Shown piece after piece: positions 17,056-27,200 of a stretch of 64,000 bases of DNA. Origin of the DNA: Halieaceae bacterium UBA5044 (lineage in GTDB: Bacteria; Pseudomonadota; Gammaproteobacteria; Pseudomonadales; Halieaceae); assembly GCA_002416125.1 (NCBI GenBank), contig DIBU01000011.1, positions 62,001 through 126,000 of the forward strand, in the 5' to 3' direction. Position numbers and translations under genes: made by a program. The notes under the pieces are model-generated. The model did not search any database, was not told the origin of the DNA, and worked only from the letters and a program-made list of their open reading frames with translations. The first letter of the stretch is position 1. Each line of letters starts with the position of its first letter.

Positions 17056-20000
17056 ATGAAATTCACCGATATCTTCATCCACAAACCGGTACTGGCAACG
17101 GTGGTCAGCCTGTTCCTGCTGATTCTCGGCCTGCGTGCGGCGACCGAGCTCAACGTGCGGGAATACCCCATGATCGAGACGGCGGTGATCACGGTGAGTA
17201 CGCCGTACATCGGCGCCGACGCGGAGCTGATCAAGGGTTTCATTACCACGCCGCTGGAACAGGAGATCGCCACAGCCGAGGGTATTGATTACCTGACGTC
17301 CTCCAGCACACGGGGGCTGAGCATCATCTCCGCCTATGTCAGCACCGAGGCCGATCCCGACGAGGTCCTCACCCAGGTGGTTACCAAGGTCAACAAGCTG
17401 CGCAACGAGCTGCCCCGCGAGGCCGAGGATCCGGTGCTCAACCTGGCGATCGGCGAGCAGGTGGGCAGCATGTACATCTCGTTCATCAGCGACCAGTTGC
17501 CCACCAATCGTGTAGCGGATTACGTGATCCGCGAGGTGCAGCCCAAGCTGTCGACCCTGCCCGGCGTGCTGCGCGCAAGCGCTAATTCCACCAGCGTGTT
17601 TGCCATGCGCATCTGGCTGGACCAGGAGCGCATGACGGCGCTCGGGATGACCGCCAGCGAAGTGCGCGCTGCCCTCGCCGCCAACAACGTGCTTTCGGCG
17701 GTGGGTGCCAGCAAGGGCAGCATGGTCGAGATCAACCTGAAGGCCGATACCGATCTGCGCTCGGTGCAGGGTTTCGAAGAGATGGTCTTGCGCGAGCAGG
17801 ACGGCGCCATTGTGCGCCTCGGCGACATCGCAGAAGTCGAGCTCGGCAATGAGGGATACGGCTCCTCATCCATGTTTATCGACCAGGAAGCGGTGTTCAT
17901 GCAGATCGACGTGGCGCCGGATGCCAATGCCCTGGAGGTGATTGCCCGGGTGCGGCAGGTCTACGCGGAGGACATCGCGCCACGACTGCCGGAAGGCATT
18001 GTTGGCAATATCAATTACGACGCCACCGTCTATATCCAGAACGCTATCGACGACGTGGAGGCCACCATCATCGAGGCGATGATTATCGTCATCCTGGTGA
18101 TTTTCCTGTTCCTGGGCTCCCTGCGCTCGGTACTGATCCCGGCGGTGGCTGTGCCGCTGTCGCTGGTTGGCGGACTGTTCCTCATGCAGCTGATGGGCTT
18201 CAGTATCAACCTGCTGACGCTGCTGGCTATCGTGCTCGCCATCGGCATCGTGGTTGATGACGCCATCATTGTGCTGGAGAACATTCACCGGCACATTGAA
18301 GCGGGCATGGCACCCAAAGAGGCGGCGCTGCTGGGGGCCAGCGAGCTGGCCTGGCCCATCGTGGCGATGACCACCACCCTGATCGCGGTCTATATTCCCA
18401 TCGGCTTTGTGGGCGGCCTGACCGGCACCCTGTTCACGGAGTTTGCCTTTACCCTGGCCGGTGCGGTGTTGATCTCCGGTGTCGTCGCCCTGACCCTGTC
18501 GCCGATGATGTGCGCGCGGCTGCTGAGAAGGGACGAAGGCGACAACAGCAACCGGCTGGAGCACTGGCTTGACCAGCGCTTTGAGGCGCTGCGCCGGGTC
18601 TACCAGCGTGATCTGGATCGCGTGCTCGACGACCGCGGCGGGGTTCTGCTGTTCGGCGCCATTATTATCGTCTCCTGCTATTTCCTCTTTGTGCGCTCGC
18701 CCTCGGAGCTGGCGCCGTCTGAGGATATCGGGCTGATCTTTTATCTCGCCGAGTCCGACCCGTATGTAACGCTGGACTACATCGAGCAGTACACGGCGGA
18801 AATTGGCCAGATCACCCGCAGCACACCGGAAATCGACGTCAACTTCCTGTTCAATGGCGTGAGCCCCGGTGGTGGTGGCGCCACCAACGGCGCCTTCGGC
18901 GGATTCATCTTCAAACCCTGGAGTGAGCGCGAGCGCAGCTCGGAGCAGGTTCTGCAGGAGAGCATTCTGCCGCGCACACAGCGCATTGCGGGCTTGCAGG
19001 TAAACGCCGTGAACCCGGCACCGCTGCCCTCCAGCGGCGTGCTGCCGGTGGAGTTCGTGCTCACGTCCACCCTGGATTTCAACATCATGTTCGAGGATGT
19101 ACAGCGCGTGCTGCAACGCGCGCGTGAGACCGGCAAATTCATATTCATTGACCAGGATCTGCAGATCGACAAGCCCCAGCAGCGCCTGACGGTGGACCGT
19201 GACAAGGCCGCGCTGCTGGGCGTGGAGATGCAGCAGCTCAGCGCCGATCTGTCGGCACTGCTGTCGGGCGGCTATGTGAACCGCTTCACCATGAATGACC
19301 GGTCCTACAAGGTCATTCCGCAGGTACGGCGCGGGCAGCGCATGACGCCGCAGGACCTGGCGGGCTACTACACCCGTACGCGCAGCGGCGACCTGATCCC
19401 CATGAGTACACTGGTGCGGCTCGAGAGCGAAGTGGTGCCGCGCTCCCTGACCGGCTTTCAGCAGCTCAACGCGGTCACCCTGAACGGGATTCCGCGCCCC
19501 GGTATCGCCTTGGGTGACGCACTGGCGACGCTGGAACAGATCAGCCGCGAGGAGCTGAGCCGCGAATACAGTGTGGACTACGGTGGCCAGAGCAGGCAGT
19601 TCAAGACGGAGGGCAGTGCCCTGATCATGACCTTCTTTTTCGCCCTGCTGTTGATTTACCTGGTGCTGGCAGCGCAGTTTGAGTCCTTCCGCGACCCGAT
19701 CATCATGCTGGTGACGGTTCCCATGTCGGTGTGCGGTGCCCTGCTGTGCCTGAATGTCCTCGCACTCTTCCAGGTCACCGGTGCCACGCTGAATATCTAT
19801 ACGCAGGTCGGTATCGTCACCCTGATCGGTGTGATCTCCAAGCACGGCATCCTGATTGTGGAGTTTGCCAATCGCCTGCAGGAAGAGGGCATGCAGAAGC
19901 GCGAAGCGATCGAGGAGGCCGCGTCAGTACGCCTGCGGCCCGTGTTGATGACCACCGCCGCGCTGGTCATTGCCATGGTCCCGCTGCTGCTGGCATCCGG

Positions 20001-20130
20001 CCCGGGTGCCTCTGCGCGCTTTTCCATGGGCCTGGTCATCGCCTCCGGCATGACGATCGGCACGCTGTTTACCCTGTATGTGCTGCCTGCGGTCTATCTG
20101 TATCTGGGGCGGGACCTGGCGGCAAGGTGA
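17056..20130 (+). CDS. RND multidrug efflux permease (AcrB/MdtB family)
   Basis: A 1024-residue proton-driven inner-membrane pump of the hydrophobe/amphiphile RND class. It opens with MKFTDIFIHKPVLATVVSLFLLILG, has the first periplasmic porter domain (EVLTQVVTKVNKL), the TM4 proton-relay segment with two aspartates (AIGIVVDDAIIVLENIHRH), and the corresponding second half ending with GVISKHGILIVEFANRLQEEG and LRPVLMTTAALVIAMVPLLLASGPGA. I start at the ATG at 17056, directly after the adaptor stop, although the frame is open to 16999. Likely substrates are drugs or detergents, but they cannot be specified. Confidence 0.94.
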   Translation: MKFTDIFIHKPVLATVVSLFLLILGLRAATELNVREYPMIETAVITVSTPYIGADAELIKGFITTPLEQEIATAEGIDYLTSSSTRGLSIISAYVSTEADPDEVLTQVVTKVNKLRNELPREAEDPVLNLAIGEQVGSMYISFISDQLPTNRVADYVIREVQPKLSTLPGVLRASANSTSVFAMRIWLDQERMTALGMTASEVRAALAANNVLSAVGASKGSMVEINLKADTDLRSVQGFEEMVLREQDGAIVRLGDIAEVELGNEGYGSSSMFIDQEAVFMQIDVAPDANALEVIARVRQVYAEDIAPRLPEGIVGNINYDATVYIQNAIDDVEATIIEAMIIVILVIFLFLGSLRSVLIPAVAVPLSLVGGLFLMQLMGFSINLLTLLAIVLAIGIVVDDAIIVLENIHRHIEAGMAPKEAALLGASELAWPIVAMTTTLIAVYIPIGFVGGLTGTLFTEFAFTLAGAVLISGVVALTLSPMMCARLLRRDEGDNSNRLEHWLDQRFEALRRVYQRDLDRVLDDRGGVLLFGAIIIVSCYFLFVRSPSELAPSEDIGLIFYLAESDPYVTLDYIEQYTAEIGQITRSTPEIDVNFLFNGVSPGGGGATNGAFGGFIFKPWSERERSSEQVLQESILPRTQRIAGLQVNAVNPAPLPSSGVLPVEFVLTSTLDFNIMFEDVQRVLQRARETGKFIFIDQDLQIDKPQQRLTVDRDKAALLGVEMQQLSADLSALLSGGYVNRFTMNDRSYKVIPQVRRGQRMTPQDLAGYYTRTRSGDLIPMSTLVRLESEVVPRSLTGFQQLNAVTLNGIPRPGIALGDALATLEQISREELSREYSVDYGGQSRQFKTEGSALIMTFFFALLLIYLVLAAQFESFRDPIIMLVTVPMSVCGALLCLNVLALFQVTGATLNIYTQVGIVTLIGVISKHGILIVEFANRLQEEGMQKREAIEEAASVRLRPVLMTTAALVIAMVPLLLASGPGASARFSMGLVIASGMTIGTLFTLYVLPAVYLYLGRDLAAR

Positions 20131-20158
20131 TGGGCGTCGCCAGCATGTCGCGGTTGGC

Positions 20159-21028
20159 CTAGCGCTCGGCCGGGGTGTTCAAGAGCGCGAAATACTGTCG
20201 CAGCGCCTGCTCACCCAGTACCTGCCGTGTGCAGAGTTCGCGCAGGCAGTACACGGCGAGGTCCGGGCTGTCGAAGAACAGGTCGGCAAACAGCACCTGT
20301 CGCTTGAGCTGGTTGTCGCTGTAGTGCTGCAGCGCAATAGGGTTCTTGATGTAGACCGCGTCGGCTTCCAGAAGCTGGTTGAAGGGAATACGGAAGTTGT
20401 TGTTGCGGACGGTGGGGGATATTGACCAGCGTTTGATATCCATGAAGCGGTGGGGGAGGTAGCCGTTGGCACGCATCCAGTGGTCGATATCGCCAAAGGT
20501 GGGCTGACCCTCGTAGAGGCCGATGAAGGAGACTTCAAGCTGGATCGCCACGCACTCGCGCAGTTTTTCGCGACCGTGTTGCAGAACCCGCAGCTCGGAG
20601 CCCTGGATATCCATTTTCAGAAAGTCGATCCGTTCAATGGCATCGATGGCGTCCAGCCGCGTGGTGTGTACGGTCTCGGTTTGCAGCACCCGTCCGAAGT
20701 CATCAAAGCCGTTGAAGAAGCCCAGGGCTGCCGGTGAGGGTTTGAACAGCGATGTCATGCCCGATGCCGCGTCGCACACGTAGGCGGTGTGAGCCTCGCC
20801 ATCGCCGACGTAGTGCTCCAGCACGGTTGCCTTGTCGCCATAGTGCGCCTGCAAGGCGGCAATCTGTCGCGGATCACCGTCGAAGCTGAACAGCTGCGCC
20901 TGTGCATACTCCCGGACCAGCGGGGCGTATACCGGCGTTTCAGCCAGCAGGGCGGCGCCGATGTCGGCAATATAAATGCCTGTGTCAAGCTCCAGAAGCC
21001 CGGAGAGTGTCGAGATGCGTGCTGCCAC
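20159..21028 (-). CDS. FkbM-family SAM-dependent methyltransferase
   Basis: About 289 residues from the GTG at 21028 (AGGAGAT upstream); a TTG at 21073 would add 15 residues, so the start is uncertain. The Rossmann-type methyltransferase shows IADIGAALL near the N-terminus, LFSFDGDP as the SAM-ribose acidic loop, and the FkbM signature IDFLKMDIQGSELRVLQHG followed by CVAIQLEVSFIGLYEGQPTFGDI. FkbM proteins O-methylate sugars or polyketides. It stands alone, converging on the RND permease with 28 bases between stops and diverging from the copper-efflux region, so the acceptor is unknown. Confidence 0.82.
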   Translation of the reverse strand: MAARISTLSGLLELDTGIYIADIGAALLAETPVYAPLVREYAQAQLFSFDGDPRQIAALQAHYGDKATVLEHYVGDGEAHTAYVCDAASGMTSLFKPSPAALGFFNGFDDFGRVLQTETVHTTRLDAIDAIERIDFLKMDIQGSELRVLQHGREKLRECVAIQLEVSFIGLYEGQPTFGDIDHWMRANGYLPHRFMDIKRWSISPTVRNNNFRIPFNQLLEADAVYIKNPIALQHYSDNQLKRQVLFADLFFDSPDLAVYCLRELCTRQVLGEQALRQYFALLNTPAER

Positions 21029-21122
21029 TGTTCCTGGATCTCCTGCGCAGAGGTCGGTTCGTTGTTGGAACAATCTTCAGGAACAGCTATCCTGTAGGAG
21101 TGTTTTTTGGGTCGTGTGGCAC

Positions 21123-21491
21123 ATGTTGCAGCGCAAAGCCGGATTATTCGTTGTGCTTTTGGTCCTGGTGACGTTCACCGGGCAGTTGGTGTCGGCTGCC
21201 TCTTCACCCTGCATCATGTTGAACACGGGTAGTGTGCCGGAGTCTGCCCATTTTGCAATGGGCATGAACCATGCGGGCCACATGGCGGCCTCTGGCGTTG
21301 TGGCAGACGAGCCGGCCTGCTGCGATGCGCTGCTGTGCTCCCTGTTGCATTGCCTGTCCTCCGGTGCGGCGCTGTTGGCCGCCCCGCTTGCGACGCGTCT
21401 GGCGTTTTCTTCCGTTCTCAACGCAGGTGACTCACTGTCCAGTGTTGTCGCCGAAGGCTCCTCCCTGTTTCGCCCACCCATTTTCCGCTGA
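21123..21491 (+). CDS. Small exported Met/His/Cys-containing protein before the Cus operon
   Basis: A 122-residue protein with an N-terminal signal peptide or anchor (residues 6-25, FVVLLVLVTFTGQLVSAASS), a middle segment rich in potential soft-metal ligands (MGMNHAGHM, then PACCDALLC and LLHC) and a second hydrophobic stretch. I do not recognise a named family; small periplasmic proteins of this kind often accompany copper/silver efflux genes. The Met/His/Cys arrangement supports a metal-related role, but this is inference. It lies 206 bases upstream of the cusC-like gene. Confidence 0.55.
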   Translation: MLQRKAGLFVVLLVLVTFTGQLVSAASSPCIMLNTGSVPESAHFAMGMNHAGHMAASGVVADEPACCDALLCSLLHCLSSGAALLAAPLATRLAFSSVLNAGDSLSSVVAEGSSLFRPPIFR

Positions 21492-21538
21492 CACGGGGTT
21501 AGTGCGCCCGAAATTCGGGCCCACACCGGGTTAACGCG
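21491..21538. repeat. Palindrome flanked by imperfect direct repeats upstream of cusCBA
   Basis: A 15-bp palindrome (GCCCGAA-a-TTCGGGC, 21506-21520) sits between two imperfect 16-bp direct repeats, acacggggttagtgcg (21491-21506) and acaccgggttaacgcg (21523-21538). It lies between the small exported protein gene and the cusC-like gene. The loop is too short for a normal RNA hairpin and there is no T-run, so a protein-binding site is as likely as a terminator remnant. Confidence 0.35.
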
Positions 21539-21697
21539 GGAGCACCCGACTCCCCTACCTAGAAATCTGCTGCTCTGCTGCTGTCCCTGGTCCGTTTGCC
21601 CAGTAATACGCCGCGGCATGCGGCGCCGTCCATAGCCTGCCCGATACCTTGCACGGACCGGCGGCGTGAACAACTGTGAGAACGTGGAGGAGACACC

Positions 21698-23023
21698 ATG
21701 AATAGATTGCACAGGGCCTGGTGGAGCGTGCTCTGGCTCTGCTTGCCAGCGCTTGCCGAGTCGGCGCCAGCGGCGCTGGCGCTGGGGGATGCACTGCGGC
21801 TGGCGGTAGCTGCAGACCCCTGGCTGGTGGGCAGCCAGTACCGCGAGGAGGCCCTGCTCAGTGAGGCTACCGCCGCGGGCAGCCTGCCGGACCCGAAGCT
21901 GAACATCGCCGCTGGGAACCTGCCGCTGGACACCTTCGACGTCAACCAGGAGGCAATGACGCAGTTTACCGTGGGGGTGAGCCAGGCGTTCCCACGCGGC
22001 GACAGCCGGGCGCTGTCCCGACAGCAGAGAACGCAGCTGGCGGAGCAGGAACCCCTGCTGCGTGAGGAGCGCAGTGCCCAGGTGCAGCGGACGGTGACGC
22101 AGCTGTGGTTCACGGCCTATCTGGCACAGGAGACGATAGGGCTTGTCGAGCAGAGTCGAGGCCTGTTTGATCAACTGCTGGAGGCTGCCGGTACGCGCTA
22201 TTCAGCCGCGCTGGGCAGCACACGGCAACAGGACCTGGTGCGGGCCCAGCTCGAGTTGACGCGGCTGGAGGACTGGCTGACGGGCCTGCAGCAGCGGCGC
22301 GACGCCGCCCAGCGACAGCTGGCTGAATGGATTGGCGCGGACGCCACCTTGCCGCTGGCTCCACCCCCGCGCGACAGCTCTTCCATCAGTGCAGCCGTGC
22401 TGCGGGCATCTTCGCAGCAGTACCGCGACTGGATTGTCCGCCATCCCGCGGTACGGGCGGTCGACAGACGTATCGACGCCGTCACGACCGAGGTTGAACT
22501 GGCTCGCCAGGGCTACCGGCCCGCCTGGGGTGTCAGCGCACAGTATGGTTACCGGGACGATGACCCGATGGGGCGCGACCGCGCCGACCTGTTCAGTGTC
22601 GGCGTCACTCTCGACCTGCCGCTGTTCACCGATGACCGTCAGGACCAACAGGTGAGTGCCACCCTGGCGCGCGTTGAGGCACTGCGCACTGAGCGTCAAC
22701 TACTCGCGCGCCGGCTGCTGGCTGAACTGGAGACTGCGCTGGCACGCCTGCAGCGGGTTGACGAAAGAGCCGATCTGTACGCGACGCGCCTGTTGCCGCA
22801 GATGGCTGACCAGGCGGAGGCGGCGCTGGCCGCCTACAACAACGACGATGGAGATTTTGCCGAGGCAGTCCGCGCGCGCATCGCACAGCTCGATGCGCGC
22901 ATGGCGTCGCTGGCCATTGCCGTGGAGCGACAGCAACTGATGGCAAGCATCCACTACCTGACGGTCGCCGCCGGATACGGGCATGCGCAAGCGCCCGCAC
23001 AACAGATGGGAGAAACACAATGA
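21698..23023 (+). CDS. cusC: Outer-membrane efflux protein of copper/silver RND system (CusC-like)
   Basis: A 441-residue TolC-family protein. A signal peptide (residues 1-23) without a lipobox cysteine is followed by two outer-membrane efflux repeats, each with long alanine/glutamine-rich coiled coils (GLVEQSRGLFDQLLEAAGTRYSAALG; YAPA-like region RPAWGVSAQYGYRDDDP). The first gene of a coupled cusC-cusB-cusA set: its stop overlaps the next start by four bases. It forms the outer-membrane duct of the tripartite pump. The assignment to Cu/Ag rests mainly on its CusB neighbour. Confidence 0.88.
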   Translation: MNRLHRAWWSVLWLCLPALAESAPAALALGDALRLAVAADPWLVGSQYREEALLSEATAAGSLPDPKLNIAAGNLPLDTFDVNQEAMTQFTVGVSQAFPRGDSRALSRQQRTQLAEQEPLLREERSAQVQRTVTQLWFTAYLAQETIGLVEQSRGLFDQLLEAAGTRYSAALGSTRQQDLVRAQLELTRLEDWLTGLQQRRDAAQRQLAEWIGADATLPLAPPPRDSSSISAAVLRASSQQYRDWIVRHPAVRAVDRRIDAVTTEVELARQGYRPAWGVSAQYGYRDDDPMGRDRADLFSVGVTLDLPLFTDDRQDQQVSATLARVEALRTERQLLARRLLAELETALARLQRVDERADLYATRLLPQMADQAEAALAAYNNDDGDFAEAVRARIAQLDARMASLAIAVERQQLMASIHYLTVAAGYGHAQAPAQQMGETQ

Positions 23024-24282
23024 ATGTCACGATGAAACTGATCGCCGCGGCGACACTCGGTGTGATGGCTGGAGCTGCGGGCCTGCGCTGGTGGGGCGGC
23101 GAATCCGCGACATTGCAGGTAACCACTGACGACCCCGAGCCCCTGTACTGGGTAGCGCCCATGGACCCCAATTACCGTCGCGATGCGCCGGGCAAGTCAC
23201 CGATGGGTATGGACCTGATTCCGGTGTACGCCGACACGAACGCGGATATGACGGCCGGCACGGTTCGCATCTCTCCCGAGGTGGTCAACAACCTGGGTGT
23301 GCGCACCGCGGACGTGGTCCTGGGGCGACTTCCCGCCGGGATCGAAACCGTGGGCTTTGTGCAGTTTGACGAAGACCGCCTGCAGCACGTGCACCCCCGT
23401 GTGGAAGGCTGGGTTGAGGCGCTGTTCGTGCACGCGTCCGGTGAGCCCGTGACGCAGGGGGAGGCGCTTTACACTCTGTATTCGCCCACGCTGGTCAATG
23501 CACAGGAGGAGTTGCTGCTGGCCTGGCGGCGCGACAATCCCGCCTTGATTGCCGCCGCAACGGAGCGCTTGCAGGCGCTACAGGTGCCCGCTGCGGCCAT
23601 CCGTGCGCTGCGGGAAAGTGGCCGTGTCAGCCGTACCATCACGGTAGAGGCGCCCCGGAGCGGTGTCGTCGAGACGCTGCAGGTGCGCCAGGGTATGTAT
23701 GTCAAACCGGGCATGGAGACCCTCTCGATTGCATCGCTGGAGCAGCTGTGGGTGATTGGTGAGGTGTTTGAGCGACAGGCCTCGCAGGTGCAACCGGGTG
23801 ACACGGTGCGCATGCAGTTTGACCACCTGCCAGGCCGTGATTGGCAGGGCGAGATCGATTACGTATACCCCACCCTGAACCCGCGCACACGGACCCTGCA
23901 GGTGCGAGTGCGCGTCGCCAATCCGGATGGCGCACTGCGTCCCGGAATGTTCGCGCGCCTGCAGATTGCCAGTGATCCCGGAGAGCAGGCGCTGCTGGTC
24001 CCCCGGGAGGCGCTGATTCGTACGGGCGCCCAGACCCGCGTCGTGCTAGCGCTTGGGGACGGGCGCTTCAAATCGGTCGCCGTGACCCCCGGGCGCGTGG
24101 GCTCGGAGCAGGCGGAAATTCTTGACGGTGTGCAGGCGGGGGACCGCATTGTCACGTCGGCGCAGTTCCTGATCGATTCTGAATCCAGCAAGACGTCGGA
24201 TTTCCGGCGCATGCAAGCTGCGCCGGATGACAGTCATGACATGCACGACCACAGCGGGCACAGCATGGGGCACACGCCATGA
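23020..24282 (+). CDS. cusB: Copper/silver efflux membrane fusion protein (CusB-like)
   Basis: A 420-residue periplasmic adaptor with an N-terminal membrane segment. The segment around residues 45-70 (YWVAPMDPNYRRDAPGKSP then MGMDLIPVY) is the CusB metal-binding stretch: methionines are kept and the cysteines of the CzcB/heavy-metal-binding version are absent, which favours Cu(I)/Ag(I). Lipoyl, hairpin and barrel segments follow (QHVHPRVEGWVEALFV; ITVEAPRSGVVETLQV; GEVFERQASQVQPGD). The C-terminal tail, HDMHDHSGHSMGH, adds His/Met ligands. Four-base overlaps at both ends couple it to cusC and cusA. Confidence 0.9.
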   Translation: MNVTMKLIAAATLGVMAGAAGLRWWGGESATLQVTTDDPEPLYWVAPMDPNYRRDAPGKSPMGMDLIPVYADTNADMTAGTVRISPEVVNNLGVRTADVVLGRLPAGIETVGFVQFDEDRLQHVHPRVEGWVEALFVHASGEPVTQGEALYTLYSPTLVNAQEELLLAWRRDNPALIAAATERLQALQVPAAAIRALRESGRVSRTITVEAPRSGVVETLQVRQGMYVKPGMETLSIASLEQLWVIGEVFERQASQVQPGDTVRMQFDHLPGRDWQGEIDYVYPTLNPRTRTLQVRVRVANPDGALRPGMFARLQIASDPGEQALLVPREALIRTGAQTRVVLALGDGRFKSVAVTPGRVGSEQAEILDGVQAGDRIVTSAQFLIDSESSKTSDFRRMQAAPDDSHDMHDHSGHSMGHTP

Positions 24283-27200
24283 TCGCCTCGATTATTCGCT
24301 GGTCGGTGTACAACCGCTTCTTCGTGTTGCTGTCGACCCTGGTGCTGGTGGCTGCCGGCGCCTGGTCACTGAGAAATACCCCGGTGGACGCCATTCCCGA
24401 TCTCTCCGATGTTCAGGTCATCATCAAGACCCGGTATCCCGGACAGGCGCCCCAGGTGGTGCAGGACCAGGTGACCTACCCGCTGACCACCGCCATGCTC
24501 GCGGTGCCCGGTGCGGAAACCGTGCGCGGCTTCTCCTTCTTCGGTGACTCCTATGTGTACGTGATCTTTGATGAGGACACCGACCTCTACTGGGCCCGTT
24601 CGCGAGTGCTGGAATACCTGTCACAGGTGGCGCCCACGCTTCCGGACGGTGCCCGGCCGCAGCTTGGCCCGGATGCGACAGGCGTGGGCTGGGTGTATGT
24701 GTACGCGCTGGTTGACCGCAGTGGCCGGCACGATATCAGCGAGCTGCGCAGCCTGCAGGACTGGTTCCTGAAGTACGAGCTGCAGACCGTGCCGGGTGTC
24801 GCCGAGGTCGCCACCCTCGGCGGTATGGTCAAGCAGTACCAGGTGAGGGTGAGCCCAGAGAAGCTGCGCGCCTATGGCATACCCCTGTCGCTGGTACAGA
24901 CGGCGATCCAGCGCGGCAATCAGGAAATCGGCGCATCGGTGGTGGAAATGGCCGAGGCGGAATACATGGTGCGTGCCACAGGGTATATCGCCAGCGTGGA
25001 GGATCTGGCCGAGATTCCGCTGGGCCTGGATGCCAACGGGACGCCGCTGCGTCTGCGGGATATCGCGGATATCCAGCTCGGCCCGCAGATGCGCCGCGGC
25101 ATCGCCGAGCTGAATGGCGAGGGTGAAGTGGTCGGCGGCATTGTCGTCATGCGTTACGGCGAAAATGCGCGGCAGACAATTGAGCAGGTGAAGGCGCGCC
25201 TCGAGCAGTTACAGGCCGGGTTGCCGGAGGGTGTGGAGGTGGTCACCGTCTACGATCGCTCTGCACTGATCGAGCGCGCCGTGGACAACCTGTGGCGCAA
25301 ACTGCTGGAGGAGTTTCTGGTGGTGGCGCTGGTATGCATGGCGTTCCTGTTCCATGTGCGCTCGTCGCTGGTGGCCATTATCAGCCTGCCGGTGGGCATT
25401 CTGGCGGCCTTCAGCGTGATGCACTGGCAGGGCCTGAACGCCAATATCATGTCGCTGGGCGGCATTGCCATCGCCATTGGCGCCATGATCGACGGCGCCA
25501 TTGTCATGATCGAGAACATGCACAAGCACATGGAGCGCACCCCCCTCACCGAGCAGAATCGCTGGCGTATCGTCGCGGACTCTGCGGCGGAGGTCGGGCC
25601 GGCGTTGTTCTTCACCCTGCTGATTATCACGGTGAGCTTTTTGCCGGTGTTCACCCTGGAGGCCCAGGAGGGGCGCATGTTTGCGCCCCTGGCCTTCACC
25701 AAAACCTATGCCATGGCAGCGAGTGCCGCCCTCGCCATCACCCTGGTGCCGGTGCTGATGGGCTATTTCATTCGCGGCAAGGTGCTTGCGGAGGATCGCA
25801 ACCCGATCAATCGCCTGCTCACGGCAGGCTACCTGCGTGTACTGCAGGTGGCGCTGCGGTATCCGGCAAGGACCCTGTGCCTGGCCGCGCTGGTGACAGC
25901 GGTGGGCTTCTGGCCCGCCGGCAAGATTGGCAGTGAGTTCATTCCCGATCTCGACGAGGGCGACCTGATGTACATGCCCACCACCTACCCCGGGCTGTCT
26001 ATCGGCAAGGCTCGCGAGCTGTTGCAGCAGACCGACCGGCTGATTGCCACCGTGCCCGAGGTGAAGAGCGTGTTCGGCAAGATCGGTCGGGCGGAGACGG
26101 CCACCGACCCCGCCCCGCTCACCATGATCGAAACCTTTGTGCAGTTGCATCCGAAGTCGATGTGGCGCGAGGGGATGACCACGGACAAGCTGAAACAGGA
26201 ACTCGACGCGCTGGTGAAGCTGCCCGGGCTCACCAATGCCTGGGTAATGCCGATCAAGACCCGCATCGACATGCTGGCAACCGGCATCAAGACGCCGGTG
26301 GGCATCAAGGTCGCCGGGCCGGACCTGCGGCAGATTGAGCGCATTGGCGAACGTCTGGAGCAGGTGCTGCAGGACGTGCCCGGTACAGCGTCGGTCTATT
26401 CGGAGCGCGTGGCCGGCGGGCGCTATATCAAGGTAGACATACAGCGGGCCAGCGCGGCGCGCTACGGCCTCAACATCGCCGATGTGCAGCAGGTAGTGGC
26501 CACGGCCATCGGTGGTGCCAACGTGACGCAAACCATCGAGGGTCTCGAGCGCTACCCGGTGAACCTGCGCTACCCCGAGGACTATCGCGACTCACCGGAG
26601 CAGCTGGCGCTGCTGCCGATCGTCACTCCGGGTGGCCAGCACATCGCGCTGGGGGACGTGGCGAAGGTGTACATCGAGGAGGGGCCGCCGGCGATCAAGA
26701 GCGAAAATGCTCGGCTCAACGGTTGGACCTTTGTGGACATCGAGGGCGTGGATGTGGGTAGCTATGTCGAGCGGGCGCGGGGTGTGGTTGCCGAGCGGGT
26801 TGAGCTGCCGCCGGGGTACTCGATCACCTGGTCCGGCCAATATGAGTACATGCTGCGCGCCAAGGCAAAACTCACCTATGTCGTGCCACTGACCCTGGGC
26901 ATCATCGTGGTGCTGCTGTACCTGAACTTTCGCAGCGTGGCGGAGGTCGTGATGATTCTGGGCACGCTGCCGCTGGCGCTGGTGGGCAGCATCTGGCTCA
27001 TGTATCTGCTGGGCTACAACTTTTCGGTGGCGGTCGGCGTTGGATTTATCGCCCTCGCCGGTGTGGCTGTGGAGATCGGCGTCATCATGCTGGTGTATCT
27101 CGACCAGGCCTGGCGCCGCCTGCTGCAGGACAGCGGCGGGCAGCCGACGTCGACACAGCTTGTTGAGGCGGTGCTCAGCGGCGCCGGGCGGCGTATTCGC

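Noticed and set aside
17866..19845. Very long minus-strand open frame opposite the RND permease (others at 854-1741, 2575-3555, 25209-26531, 37381-39102)
   Set aside because: These mirror the codon bias of strong plus-strand genes in GC-rich DNA; the translations are His/Gln/Arg-rich and match no family I recognise.
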